64,000 nt of DNA from Albimonas sp963977235 (GTDB lineage Bacteria; Pseudomonadota; Alphaproteobacteria; Rhodobacterales; Rhodobacteraceae). The number at the start of each line of letters is the position of its first letter. The first letter of the stretch is position 1. Below the pieces are notes generated by a model. It had not been told where the DNA came from. It worked only from the letters and a program-made list of their open reading frames with translations, and did no database searches. The stretch lies in assembly GCF_963977235.1 (NCBI RefSeq), contig NZ_CAXBOD010000009.1, forward strand, positions 51,717 through 115,716, written 5' to 3'. Positions 40,949 through 49,488 of the stretch are shown in pieces. Both the position numbers and the translations under genes were made by a program.

Positions 40949-43231
40949 TTGACCGAAAACTACAGCTTCAAAAATCTATCTCCCATAGAGTTTGAAAGCC
41001 TTTGCCGTGACCTTTTAGGTGAGCACCTTGGCTGTCACTTTGAAGGCTTCAGCGAAGGTGCTGACCTAGGAATCGACGGAAGGTTTAAGTCAGCTTCTGG
41101 AGATATCATTCTCCAAGCGAAGCGATACACAGGTGAATTTGCAACACTTGAGCGATCGGCAAAGAAAGAAGCCACGAAACTCGCTAAGCTAAATCCGACG
41201 CGCTACGTCTTGACCGCCTCAGTCCCCCTCACGCCGCAACGCAAAGATAAGCTTGTCGCGGCGCTGAGTCATCCATCCGCCTCAACAACGGACATTTATG
41301 GTCTAATTGAATTAAATGAATTGCTCAGAAAATATCCGAACGTAGAGAAGAGAAATATCAAGCTCTGGCTCACTAGCTCCAGCGTATTGGAGAAGTTACT
41401 GAGTAGGGGGGGTGAGCTTTTTACAAAGGATACTAGGGACGATATCGACCGAAAGCTGAAGGTCTACGTCGCCAGCCCTAGCTTGGACGAAGCGTCTAAG
41501 ATACTGGATAAACATCACGTTCTTATCATCTCCGGTCCTCCGGGCGTGGGCAAGACCACATTGGCTGAGGTGCTCGCCGCGCATTATTGTGATAGCGGCT
41601 GGGACCTTGTTGCTGTGCGGGACATCGACGACGCTTACAGCGCGCACTCTGAGGCCGAAAGTCAAGTCTTCTTGTTTGACGACTTCCTGGGAACAACACG
41701 ACTGGATGAACGGTCTCTGGGAAGCAAAGATAGCAAAATTGCGCGCTTCATAAAGATGATCATGAAGAGTAAGAATAAGAGGTTCATACTTACTTCGCGA
41801 TCGCACATATATCACGAAGCAAAACTAAATTCAGAGTCATTAGATCGTGCGTATGTAAAACTTGCTGAGTTAGTGATTGATCTGACTAGGTATAATCGAG
41901 AAATCCGCGCTCGTATTCTATATAATCACGTATATCATTCTGGAATCTCTAGTGCTGCGATTGCGAGCTTGCTGACCGGCGACAGCCTAATTCGAATTAT
42001 TGACCACCCCAACTACATGCCTCGAATTGTTGAGTGGATGACGGATGAGTATGGCCTTCTGGAGGCAGATGATAGCACGTATGCGAAGACCTTTCTTGAC
42101 GCGCTTGATAATCCGCACCGAATTTGGGAAAAAGCATTTCGAAGACATATCTCAAGGGAGTGCCAGATAGTTCTCTACTACCAGCACATTCTGGGTCGTT
42201 CGTCGGTGGTTACGCGCTCAATCGGACTTAGGGATCTGAAGGATGCATACAGGGCTGGCAATGAAGCATTCGGATTGGTGCGTGATGAAAGGTTTGAAGA
42301 CAAGATAATGGTCCTTGAGGGGGCATTTCTTAAGTTAAACTCTGGGCAAACGTCGTTTATTAATCCATCTGTGCAAGATTTTCTGGAGGTCGAAGCGGCG
42401 TCTGTGGACGTAGTAGGGCCAATGATGCAGTCTTGCCTTACATGGGATCTCGCGCAGAGTCTGTGGGAGTTTGCCAAGATCCGTCTTGCAAATCGTCGAA
42501 AGGATTTGGTTGAAGTCGCATCTCTTCTCCAGCGTAGAGTGATCGAAGGTGCTCTACATGGCCGAGCATCGCTCGATGTCGTTTTGCGCACTGTAGGGGC
42601 TTCACTTATTGTGGTTGCGAATGCTGATCTAGTTCGCTATCTTAGATCGGAAGAGTTTGCAGACCACTGTTACATCAATGAGCCATCTCTCCCTGATACA
42701 ATAAGTGAGCTAGAGTTCGGGGTGTATACTGCGCTCCCCTTGGCTCGCGCTGTCGCTCGACTAATGCGCTGGAAGCTCATGAAATTCCTTACAGATAGAG
42801 AATATCTTTTGGAGTTGGAGGAGGCGAGCGAGTTGTGCTCCAGCATAGAGGCTGCTGATGTTGAGTTTTCGGAAAAATTCTATGAGCGTTTGTCGGAAGA
42901 GGTCGGTTACACCGTCGAAAATCTTGATCCAATGGAGGTCGCTTCAGAGCATCGTGAAAGTACGGTTGCAGACTGGCTCGATCAAATCGAGAAAATTGAG
43001 AGGGTAGTTTCAGATTGGAGAGTAAGCGCCAAGAGAGAAGAGTTGGAAGTTATCGTGAGAAACTATGAATTTCAAGCTGAGCATCGGGAGGAGCGGTACC
43101 ACAGAAGAGGGGCGCCACTTGTGTTCGGGGGTTCCACACCCGTTCCTGGAGCGGGAGCTGGTCCCTCAAGTTCTGCGAGGCCTATCTCCGATAATGCGTT
43201 GAGTGCTATGTTTTCTACGCTGAAAAAATAG
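40949..43231 (+). CDS. Mrr-like nuclease fused to a STAND-type NTPase (putative defence protein)
   Basis: 760-aa protein. I start it at TTG 40949 (MTENYSFKNLSPIEFESLCR), seven bases after GGGGGGT. Residues 5-60 form an Mrr/restriction-endonuclease N-domain: SPIEFESLCRDLL, GADLGIDGRF (Asp43) and IILQAKRY (Gln57, Lys59). A P-loop NTPase follows: GPPGVGKTTLAEVLAA (196-211), Walker B SQVFLFDDF with Asp244-245, sensor FILTSRSHIY; this fits the nSTAND3 group. The last 400 residues are helical and probably sense the trigger. The layout is that of Avs-like antiphage proteins, though shorter than known Avs types. It is clearly A+T rich and probably acquired. Confidence 0.85.
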   Translation: MTENYSFKNLSPIEFESLCRDLLGEHLGCHFEGFSEGADLGIDGRFKSASGDIILQAKRYTGEFATLERSAKKEATKLAKLNPTRYVLTASVPLTPQRKDKLVAALSHPSASTTDIYGLIELNELLRKYPNVEKRNIKLWLTSSSVLEKLLSRGGELFTKDTRDDIDRKLKVYVASPSLDEASKILDKHHVLIISGPPGVGKTTLAEVLAAHYCDSGWDLVAVRDIDDAYSAHSEAESQVFLFDDFLGTTRLDERSLGSKDSKIARFIKMIMKSKNKRFILTSRSHIYHEAKLNSESLDRAYVKLAELVIDLTRYNREIRARILYNHVYHSGISSAAIASLLTGDSLIRIIDHPNYMPRIVEWMTDEYGLLEADDSTYAKTFLDALDNPHRIWEKAFRRHISRECQIVLYYQHILGRSSVVTRSIGLRDLKDAYRAGNEAFGLVRDERFEDKIMVLEGAFLKLNSGQTSFINPSVQDFLEVEAASVDVVGPMMQSCLTWDLAQSLWEFAKIRLANRRKDLVEVASLLQRRVIEGALHGRASLDVVLRTVGASLIVVANADLVRYLRSEEFADHCYINEPSLPDTISELEFGVYTALPLARAVARLMRWKLMKFLTDREYLLELEEASELCSSIEAADVEFSEKFYERLSEEVGYTVENLDPMEVASEHRESTVADWLDQIEKIERVVSDWRVSAKREELEVIVRNYEFQAEHREERYHRRGAPLVFGGSTPVPGAGAGPSSSARPISDNALSAMFSTLKK

Positions 43232-43471
43232 TTGGTAACCCCATCTGTGCATAATTAGAAAATCGACAGGACTGTGAGCACTCGGTATTAGTAAATTACT
43301 TCTTCGAAGGTTGCGGCGCATCCTAGTTCGAACCGCTGCACGGGTGACGGGAGTGATCCTCCAGTGATCGCGCGGCATTCCGGCACAACGGCTGCTCTGA
43401 CAGTGTTTCTGCGACCGCCATACTGCAATGCAGTCAGGCCGGTCTCCGCCCTTCGGGTCGCTCACAGTGTC

Positions 43472-44230
43472 CTACGTCACAAAATTCATCTCGACATCAA
43501 AGGTAGCCGGGGTGTTAGCAAGGGATGCGCGGACTAAGCTCTGTCGGTCCGCTGGCAGCGCTGCGTCCTCTGACATGACGACCACATACCGGTGGACTCC
43601 GGCGTCGTTGTGCTCAACAAGCGCGATGGGATCGCCGTTTGCTTCCTTGGGAAGCCACTGCTGGCCAACTCCAATTGAGGTTCGCACTTTCCGCTGATCC
43701 GCGCCAAGCGGGATCGGGTACCATTTGCGTTGGTAGCATTCGAAGGCGACAGCAACGCCTTTGATGGGGCTGGTGAGCCGAAGGCAGAAGCTCTGGCCCA
43801 GCCTGAGCGTCTGGACGTTCTCAGCTTGGTTGCCCGCCCGCTCCGTCAGGCCGCGTTCCGACTTCAGCGGCACCACCTCAAGCTTGCCTTCAGCCGAAGC
43901 ATGCCGCTTCAGGAACAACTCCCAGTCCGTCTCTGGGTTCGACTGGAAGAGCTGCGGGGCAAGCTGCTGTCCGGTTTCGAAGTGATTGCCTATGAGCCAG
44001 GTGTGGATCGCTCGGACGCGGGTGCGAGCGATGCGACCTTTGCTGAAGTTGTTCATGTCGGACGCGCTGCGGGCTCTGGGTGAGCCGAGAGCGTCGTCCA
44101 TCAAGTCCTCGGCATGCCGGCCGCTCAGGTCCGCCACCTGCCGAAAGACCCGATAGAGGCTTCTGATCGCAGCGATGCGCTCCGCTGTCGGCATCGCGTA
44201 CCAGTCGATGGTCTCCGGATCGTCGCTCAT
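43472..44230 (-). CDS. Hypothetical protein, possible DUF4384-like C-terminus
   Basis: Unrecognised 252-aa soluble protein. The N-terminal half (about residues 1-110) is helical, with AEDLMDDALGSPRARSASDMNNFSKGRIARTRVRAIHTWLI resembling a DNA-binding or effector-associated helical unit. The C-terminal part (about 140-250) is strand-rich, with LGQSFCLRLTSPIKGVAVAFECYQRKWYPIPL, and resembles DUF4384-type beta-sandwich domains. It diverges from the recombinase unit and shares its promoter region, so it might regulate it. No function can be assigned. Confidence 0.65.
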   Translation of the reverse strand: MSDDPETIDWYAMPTAERIAAIRSLYRVFRQVADLSGRHAEDLMDDALGSPRARSASDMNNFSKGRIARTRVRAIHTWLIGNHFETGQQLAPQLFQSNPETDWELFLKRHASAEGKLEVVPLKSERGLTERAGNQAENVQTLRLGQSFCLRLTSPIKGVAVAFECYQRKWYPIPLGADQRKVRTSIGVGQQWLPKEANGDPIALVEHNDAGVHRYVVVMSEDAALPADRQSLVRASLANTPATFDVEMNFVT

Positions 44231-44325
44231 GCCCGATTACCCGTTCTTGCCTGCCGGTTGCCCGCGCGCTGCGCGCGGTAGCTTCGCTATTGTTCGAAGT
44301 AAGTTCGTCGCTCGGCAAATATTAC

Positions 44326-44355
44326 TTGCGCAATCTAGGAATTTATTCATATAAT
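44326..44355 (+). promoter_or_regulatory. Sigma-70-type promoter of the recombinase unit
   Basis: TTGCGC (44326-44331), 18-bp spacer and perfect -10 TATAAT (44350-44355), 80 bases before the first start codon. The imperfect pair AAGTAA (44298-44303)/TTACTT (44322-44327) straddles the -35 and could be an operator. This is the clearest promoter in the island. Confidence 0.75.
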
Positions 44356-44435
44356 GTTCTCTTTATGTTCCAATGTTGGGGCGCGAATGAAGAACACGTG
44401 AGAATAGCCCGGCAGGGCGGAGAGGAGACACGACG

Positions 44436-44771
44436 ATGGTCAAAGAAACACCACCAATCCCCGACAAGGCAAGGCCGCCGTCGCTCGCCATCGACTGGGA
44501 CCTCTACGCCGCCATGTTGGCGGAGAGCGACGCCACCGACGCCCAGAAGCGCGAGCTGATCGAGACGCTTTGGGCCATCGTCGTCACCTTCGTTGATCTG
44601 GGGTTCAACCTGCAGCCGGCTCCGCAAAGCTGTGGAGAACTTTCCGCCGAGGGCGCCGGGGCATTGGCCGATCTGGTATCCTCGGACCTGACAGCAGCGA
44701 CAACAAAAGAAGAGACGAACGCGGAGGGGCCGACCCCGACCGCGGCGGAAAGGAGTCCATCATGGGAGTGA
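44436..44771 (+). CDS. Small protein preceding the serine recombinase
   Basis: 111-aa acidic protein (AIDWDLYAAMLAESDATDAQKRELIETLWAIVVTFVDLGFNLQPAP). Its middle segment is the conserved core of small proteins that regularly precede large serine recombinases in Rhodobacterales, possibly a directionality or accessory factor, though no role is established to my knowledge. GGAGAGGAGACACG precedes the ATG. It overlaps the recombinase start by ten bases, implying coupled translation. Confidence 0.8.
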   Translation: MVKETPPIPDKARPPSLAIDWDLYAAMLAESDATDAQKRELIETLWAIVVTFVDLGFNLQPAPQSCGELSAEGAGALADLVSSDLTAATTKEETNAEGPTPTAAERSPSWE

Positions 44772-46285
44772 CGACGGATCAGCAGGCGGTGATCTACTGC
44801 CGGGTGTCGGGAACCAAGCAGGTGCGGCAGGGCGATGGCCTGGCCTCGCAGGAGACACGCTGCCGCGAGTATGCCCGCTACAAGGGCTACGAGGTCGTGG
44901 CCGTCTTCACCGACGACATGACCGGGGGCAAGACCGCCCGGCCGGGCATGCTCTCCATGCTGGCCGCTCTCAGCGCCCAGAAGCGCGAGACGGTCGTGAT
45001 CATCGACGACATCTCGCGGCTCGCCCGCAGCCTGCAGGCGCATTTCGAGCTGCGCGCCTCGCTTGCCGCTGCAGGCGGCAAGCTGGAGAGCCCCTCGATC
45101 GAGTTCGGCGAGGATTCGGATTCCATCCTGGTCGAGAACCTGCTGGCCAGCGTCTCCCAGCATCAGCGCCAGAAGAACGCCGAGCAGACCGTCAACCGGA
45201 TGCGTGCCCGGACCCTCAATGGCTATTGGTGCTTTCAGGCCCCGGTCGGCTACCGCTACGCCCGCGTCTCGGGCCACGGCAACTTGCTGGTGCGGGACGA
45301 GCCCCACGCCTCGACGGTGCAGGAGGCCCTGGAAGGCTTCGCCTGCGGCCGGTTCCAGAGCCAGGTGGAGGTGAAGCGCTTCCTCGAAAGCGTGCCCTCC
45401 TATCCGAAGGACGCGCCCGGCGGACAGGTCCGCAATCAGCGGGTTTATGAGCTGCTGACCCGTTCGATCTATGCCGGCTACATCGAGGTTCCGAACTGGA
45501 ACGTGCCGCTGCGCCGGGGCCATCACGAACCGCTGGTGTCGTTCGCGACCTTCGAGAAGATCCAGCGCCGCCTGAAGGAGGGCGCGAAGGCCTCCGCCCG
45601 CAAGGACATCAATCACGATTTCCCGCTCCGCGGCTTCGTCACCTGCGACGACTGCGGCAAGCTGCTGACCGCCTGCTGGTCGCGCAGCAAGACAGGCCGC
45701 AAACACCCTTATTATCTGTGCCCGACCAAAGGCTGCCCGAGCTATCGCAAGTCGATCCGGCGCGACCTGATGGAGGACGAGTTCGGCGCGCTCGTCCAGA
45801 CGCTGCAACCGACCGAGGGGCTGTTCGCCCTGGCGCGGCAGATGTTCAAGGACGCCTGGACGCAGCGACTCGACCAAAGCCGCGCCCGGATCGGCGAGGC
45901 CGAGCGCAAGCTGGCGGAGACGCAGAAGCAGATCGATGCGCTGCTGGACCGGATCGTGGACGCCTCCAGCGACAGCGTCGTGAAGGCCTACGAAACCCGC
46001 ATCGCCAAGCTGGAGCGCGAGAAGGTCGCGCTGTCCGAATCCGCCCGATCCGGCGGCCAGCCGCGCCATACCTTTGAGGAGATGTTCGAACTCGCCATGC
46101 TCTTCCTCTCAAGCCCTTGGAAACTCTGGGCTTCGGAGAGCTACGCGCTCAAGCGGACGGTGCTGAGATTGGCCTTCGCGGAGCGTATCGGCTACCGACG
46201 CGAAGAAGGATTTCGAACCCCGCAAACAGCATTGCCGTTCAAGGTGTTAGGGGCGATGTGTGGGAGAAAAGGGGAAATGGCGCAC
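44762..46285 (+). CDS. Large serine recombinase (integrase of the island), natural stop missing here
   Basis: Site-specific recombinase. Resolvase domain at about residues 9-155 with catalytic Ser16 in VIYCRVSGTKQ and IDDISRLARS; recombinase domain at about 170-290; zinc ribbon CDDCGK...YYLCPTKGCPSYRK at about 297-335; coiled coil around 380-440; C-terminal helix ending FKVLGAMCGRKGEMAH. No stop codon occurs before the element ends. The frame continues through the tRNA-Arg gene in antisense and on to 47668 opposite the P1 peptidase, reading GGFEPPTPRFVVWCSIQLSY over the tRNA. With the ends joined it would stop at 32325, giving about 540 residues. Confidence 0.9.
46271..46285 (+). repeat. Right attachment-site repeat of the island
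   Basis: GGGGAAATGGCGCAC, 14 of 15 identical to 32212-32226. The core TGGCGCAC (46278-46285) is simultaneously the 3' end of the tRNA-Arg gene, so integration leaves the tRNA intact. Confidence 0.85.
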
Positions 46286-46354
46286 CGGGGAGGATTCGAA
46301 CCCCCGACCCCCAGATTCGTAGTCTGGTGCTCTATCCAGCTGAGCTACCGGTGC
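46278..46354 (-). tRNA. tRNA-Arg (anticodon ACG)
   Basis: 77-base tRNA with encoded CCA. Acceptor stem GCACCGG/CCGGTGC with discriminator G; D arm TAGCTCAGCTGGATAGAGCA; anticodon arm CCAGA-CTACGAA-TCTGG with anticodon ACG at the loop centre; T arm GGGGG-TTCGAAT-CCTCC. ACG is read as ICG for the CGU/CGC/CGA arginine codons. Its 3' end is the integration site of the island. Confidence 0.97.
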
Positions 46355-46537
46355 AGGGCGCTGCGGGCTTCGTTCCGCGGCGCGTGCGGGCTTTTAGCCA
46401 GAGGGCCGGGGGAGTGCAAGGGGGGTTTTGGCCTGAGCGACGCAACGTCGTGCAAACAGGCCCCTCGCCGGCCCAGCCCCCCGGCAAGCGACCGCCGAAC
46501 CGCGGCGGCGGCGCGTGATCCCCGCCAGGCTCCGGGG

Positions 46538-47629
46538 TCAGGCGAGGTCGCTCCAGGCCGGGCGGCCGCCGGGCAGCGCGGTGGCGGCGAAGGCCGCGCG
46601 CGCGACCGAGCGGGCCACGCAGTCGGCCGCGGCCGAACCGACCGCGGCAAGGCGCAGGGCGCGCTCGCGGCCCTCGCCGGCGGGCACGCGCTCGGTCGAG
46701 AGGGCGAAGATCGTGTCCCCGTCCATCGGCGTGTGCGAGGGGCGGATCGCGCGCGCCAGACCGTCCTGGGCCATCATCGCCAGCCGCTTCGCCTCGGCCG
46801 AGGTCAGGGCGAGGTCCGTCGCCGCCAGGCCGATGGCGGTGGCGCGGCCGGGCTCGGCGGCCGCCGCGTCGGCGGGCGCGAGGGAGAGGCGGCCCTCGGC
46901 CGGCAGCGGCGCCGGGTCGCGCATGGCATGGGGGTCGGGGCGCGCGCCGCCGAACTCCCAGACGCCGTGGGAGTCCTGCATCTCGAAGGGCCAGGCCCAG
47001 AAGGCGCGCGAGCCGGGGACCAGCACCGAGCCGACGGGATTCGCCGCCACCAGCGCCGACACGGTCACGTCGGCGCCGTTTGCGCCCAGCCCCGGCAGCA
47101 CGACAGAAGCCGAGCCCACCCCTCCCTTGATCCGCCCCGCGTTGGCGCCGGTTCCCGCGCCGACGCTGCCCAGCGCAAAGTCGACCGAAGCCGCGGCCAG
47201 CGCCTCGCGCGCGAGTCGGGGATGAGGGGGGCCGCCCTCGGCCGCAAAGGTCTCGGCGAACCCGGGGGCGAGGTCGAACAGGATCGCCGAGGGCACGATG
47301 GGCACCGGCGGCAGGCCCGGCGGCATCGGCAGCCCCTCGCCCCGGGCCGAGAGCGCGGCGGCCACCGCGTCGCCCGCGCCAAGCCCCAGCGCGGAGCCGC
47401 CCGAGAAGACCACCGCGTGCAGGCCCCCCACCAGGTTCTCGGGCGAGAGGACCTCGATCTCCCGCGTGCCGGGGCCGCCGCCGCGCACGTCGGCGCCGGC
47501 GGGGACGCGGCCGGGGGCGAGGATCACGGTGACGCCGGTCGCCAGATCGGCGTGGCGCGCGTGGCCGACGCGCAGGCCCGCGACGTCGGTCAGCAGGTTG
47601 CGAGGGCCGGGGCGGACGGAAGCGGACAT
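46538..47629 (-). CDS. P1 family peptidase (DmpA/NylC-like)
   Basis: 363-aa member of peptidase family S58/P1, autoprocessed Ntn-like hydrolases that include aminopeptidase DmpA and 6-aminohexanoate oligomer hydrolases. Landmarks: LTDVAGLRVGHARHADLATG at the start, ENLVGGLHAVVFSGGSALGL, GSVGAGTGANAGRIKGGVGSAS, and HTPMDGDTIFALST, near which autocleavage is expected. No signal peptide. It stands alone between the tRNA and the histidine kinase; substrate unknown. Confidence 0.93.
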   Translation of the reverse strand: MSASVRPGPRNLLTDVAGLRVGHARHADLATGVTVILAPGRVPAGADVRGGGPGTREIEVLSPENLVGGLHAVVFSGGSALGLGAGDAVAAALSARGEGLPMPPGLPPVPIVPSAILFDLAPGFAETFAAEGGPPHPRLAREALAAASVDFALGSVGAGTGANAGRIKGGVGSASVVLPGLGANGADVTVSALVAANPVGSVLVPGSRAFWAWPFEMQDSHGVWEFGGARPDPHAMRDPAPLPAEGRLSLAPADAAAAEPGRATAIGLAATDLALTSAEAKRLAMMAQDGLARAIRPSHTPMDGDTIFALSTERVPAGEGRERALRLAAVGSAAADCVARSVARAAFAATALPGGRPAWSDLA

Positions 47630-47831
47630 GCGGACTCCAGGGGCCGGGACGGACGGCCCCGACCATAGGGGCGCGGAGGGCCAGAGGGAAAGGCGGCGCC
47701 CGCTCGCCCGGCAGGCGGGACGCGGGCGGGACGCGGGCGGCGCCCGGCCCGACGCTCAGCCGACCGTCCAGCCCCACACGCTCCGCCCCACACGCTCCGC
47801 CCGACGCGAACCCGGTCGCGCAACCCGGCGC

Positions 47832-49274
47832 TCAGGCGGCGGAGCGGCGATCGGGGCGCCCGCCCGGCGCCAGGCGGGGGCCGGCGGGGAGGGTGACGCG
47901 GAAGGCAGCGCCCTCGGTGGTGGAGGTCGCCAGCTCCACCCGGCCGCCATGGGCGCGGGCGAGCTCGGCGGCGATGGCCAGCCCCAGCCCCGCGCCGCCG
48001 CGGGTGGCGCCGCCCTTGAAGGGGGTGAACAGGTTGGCGCGCGCCTGCTCGGGCAGGCCGGGGCCCTGGTCGGCGACCTCGATCACCACCGACTCCCCCT
48101 CCCGCGCGGCCCCGATGCGCACCTCGCCCGAGCGTCCCGCGTTCTCCATCGCCTGGCGGGCGTTGCGCGCGAGGTTCACCAGCACCCGGTGCAGCTGGTC
48201 GGGATCGGCGGGCGCGGTCAGCCCCTCGGGCGCCGCGTTGACGAAGCGCACCCCCGCGCCGGCGGGCTCGGCGGCGTTGCGGTCGGGGAAGACCACGTCG
48301 CCCACCTCCTCGGCGAGCGCGCGCAGGACCACGGTGCGGATCACCGGCGCCGGCTCCTCGGTCTTGCCGAAGTCGAGCGTGGAGGCGCACAGCGCCGCCG
48401 CCCGGTCGAGCGAGCGGATGATCTTGGGCCCCACCCGCGCCACCCGCGGATCGGCCGAGCCCTCCAGCCGGTCGGCCAGCAACTGCGCCGTGGTCAACAG
48501 GTTGCGCAGATCGTGGGAGACCTTGGCGAGCCCCTCCCCCATCGCCGCCAGCCGCGCCTTCTGGCGGAGCGCCGAGCGCAGCTCGGTCTCGAGGCCGGCG
48601 AGCGTCTTCTCGGCCTCGGCGATCTCGGCGATGGAGCTGTCGGGGCGGATCACCCGCTCGGGGTCCTCGGGGTCCTCGGCGAAGCGGCGCATGTTCTCGA
48701 TCACGCGGGTCATCGGGCGCACCAGGAAGCGGCGCAGCGCCAGCCAGATCAGCAGGCCCGTCAACAGCGCGATCACCGCCGACATCGCCAGGATCTTCAG
48801 CGCATACGAGACCATGGCCGCGTGCAGGCGACGTTCCTCCAGCGTCGCCTCGATGGCGTCGCCGCCCCCGTTGACCGGCATCCCGATCACCCGGATCACC
48901 CGTTCGCCGCCCAGCAGCAGCACCCGGCCGGCGTGGCGCCACTGGGCGAACGCGCCCTCGGTGCGCAGGTCGTAGGTGGCGTCGATCGGGCGCGGCGCGG
49001 GCTGGGCCAGGATCAGCACGCGGGCCTCGTCGCGCTGCAGGACGATGTTGAGCACCTCGGCGGTCTTGAGCAGCTCCGCCTCGAGGTCGGGCGTCACCAT
49101 GTCGTCGGGCGTCGCCAGCAGCGCCAGCGAGGCGATCTGCGCCCGCTCCAGCCGCTCCTTGAGGTAGGTCTCGCGATAGGTGACGACCGTGGGCGCGAAG
49201 AACAGGCCCTCGATCAGCATCACGAAGGCGGCGGTCAGCAGCAGCAGCCGGCCGGAGAGGCTTCGGATCAGCAT
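47832..49274 (-). CDS. Membrane sensor histidine kinase (orphan)
   Basis: 480-aa histidine kinase. TM1 at about residues 8-30 and TM2 at about 157-180 flank a periplasmic domain of 125 residues; a HAMP-like linker follows. The H box is GLAKVSHDLRNLL (His254), N box LVNLARNARQAM, G1 VADQGPGLP and G2 GGAGLGLAIAAELARAHGG. I start it at ATG 49274 (MLIRSLSGRLLLL) since no other start codon is in frame nearby. This ATG has no ribosome-binding site of its own. A strong one serves an out-of-frame eight-codon ORF (49294-49268) that overlaps it. No response regulator gene is adjacent. Confidence 0.9.
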   Translation of the reverse strand: MLIRSLSGRLLLLTAAFVMLIEGLFFAPTVVTYRETYLKERLERAQIASLALLATPDDMVTPDLEAELLKTAEVLNIVLQRDEARVLILAQPAPRPIDATYDLRTEGAFAQWRHAGRVLLLGGERVIRVIGMPVNGGGDAIEATLEERRLHAAMVSYALKILAMSAVIALLTGLLIWLALRRFLVRPMTRVIENMRRFAEDPEDPERVIRPDSSIAEIAEAEKTLAGLETELRSALRQKARLAAMGEGLAKVSHDLRNLLTTAQLLADRLEGSADPRVARVGPKIIRSLDRAAALCASTLDFGKTEEPAPVIRTVVLRALAEEVGDVVFPDRNAAEPAGAGVRFVNAAPEGLTAPADPDQLHRVLVNLARNARQAMENAGRSGEVRIGAAREGESVVIEVADQGPGLPEQARANLFTPFKGGATRGGAGLGLAIAAELARAHGGRVELATSTTEGAAFRVTLPAGPRLAPGGRPDRRSAA

Positions 49275-49488
49275 GGCCGCGCGCAGGTGGACATCGCGCT
49301 CCTCCCTCGTCCGCGGGACCCCACGCGGGCCCCGGGACCGACGCCGCCCCTGCGGCGCCGAGTTGCCGTAATTGTAGGGCTGAGGTAGGAGGCGCGCCAG
49401 TGGCCGCGGCGACCCGCCCCGCATTGCGGGCGCGCCCGCGGCCCCGCGCGCAGGCCCGCAGCAGGCGGGATGGGGGGAGGACCAGCCG

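Larger units (their letters stand above)
32219..46285. mobile_element. Integrative mobilizable element in the 3' end of tRNA-Arg(ACG)
   Basis: About 14 kb bounded by the att repeats at 32212-32226 and 46271-46285. From left to right: mobC, relaxase, coupling protein, small unknowns, then an A+T-richer stretch with a GHKL-ATPase/nuclease, a HExxH protein and an Mrr-STAND NTPase, then a DUF protein, a small conserved protein and a large serine recombinase beside the tRNA. There are no VirB-type channel genes, so transfer would need a helper system. Base composition of 37.1-39.3 and 40.9-43.3 kb is visibly more A+T rich than the rest of the window, so the cargo probably came from elsewhere. Confidence 0.85.

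Noticed and set aside
40737..40952. 71-codon ORF before the Mrr-STAND gene
   Set aside because: No ribosome-binding site, unusual composition (many Ser, His, Cys, Ile) and overlap with the real start region of the next gene.
46205..46222. GGATTTCGAACCCC inside the recombinase gene as a second tRNA-like attachment site
   Set aside because: It resembles a T arm but has no partner copy elsewhere in the window. The TGGCGCAC core gives a consistent pair of ends in the same reading frame.
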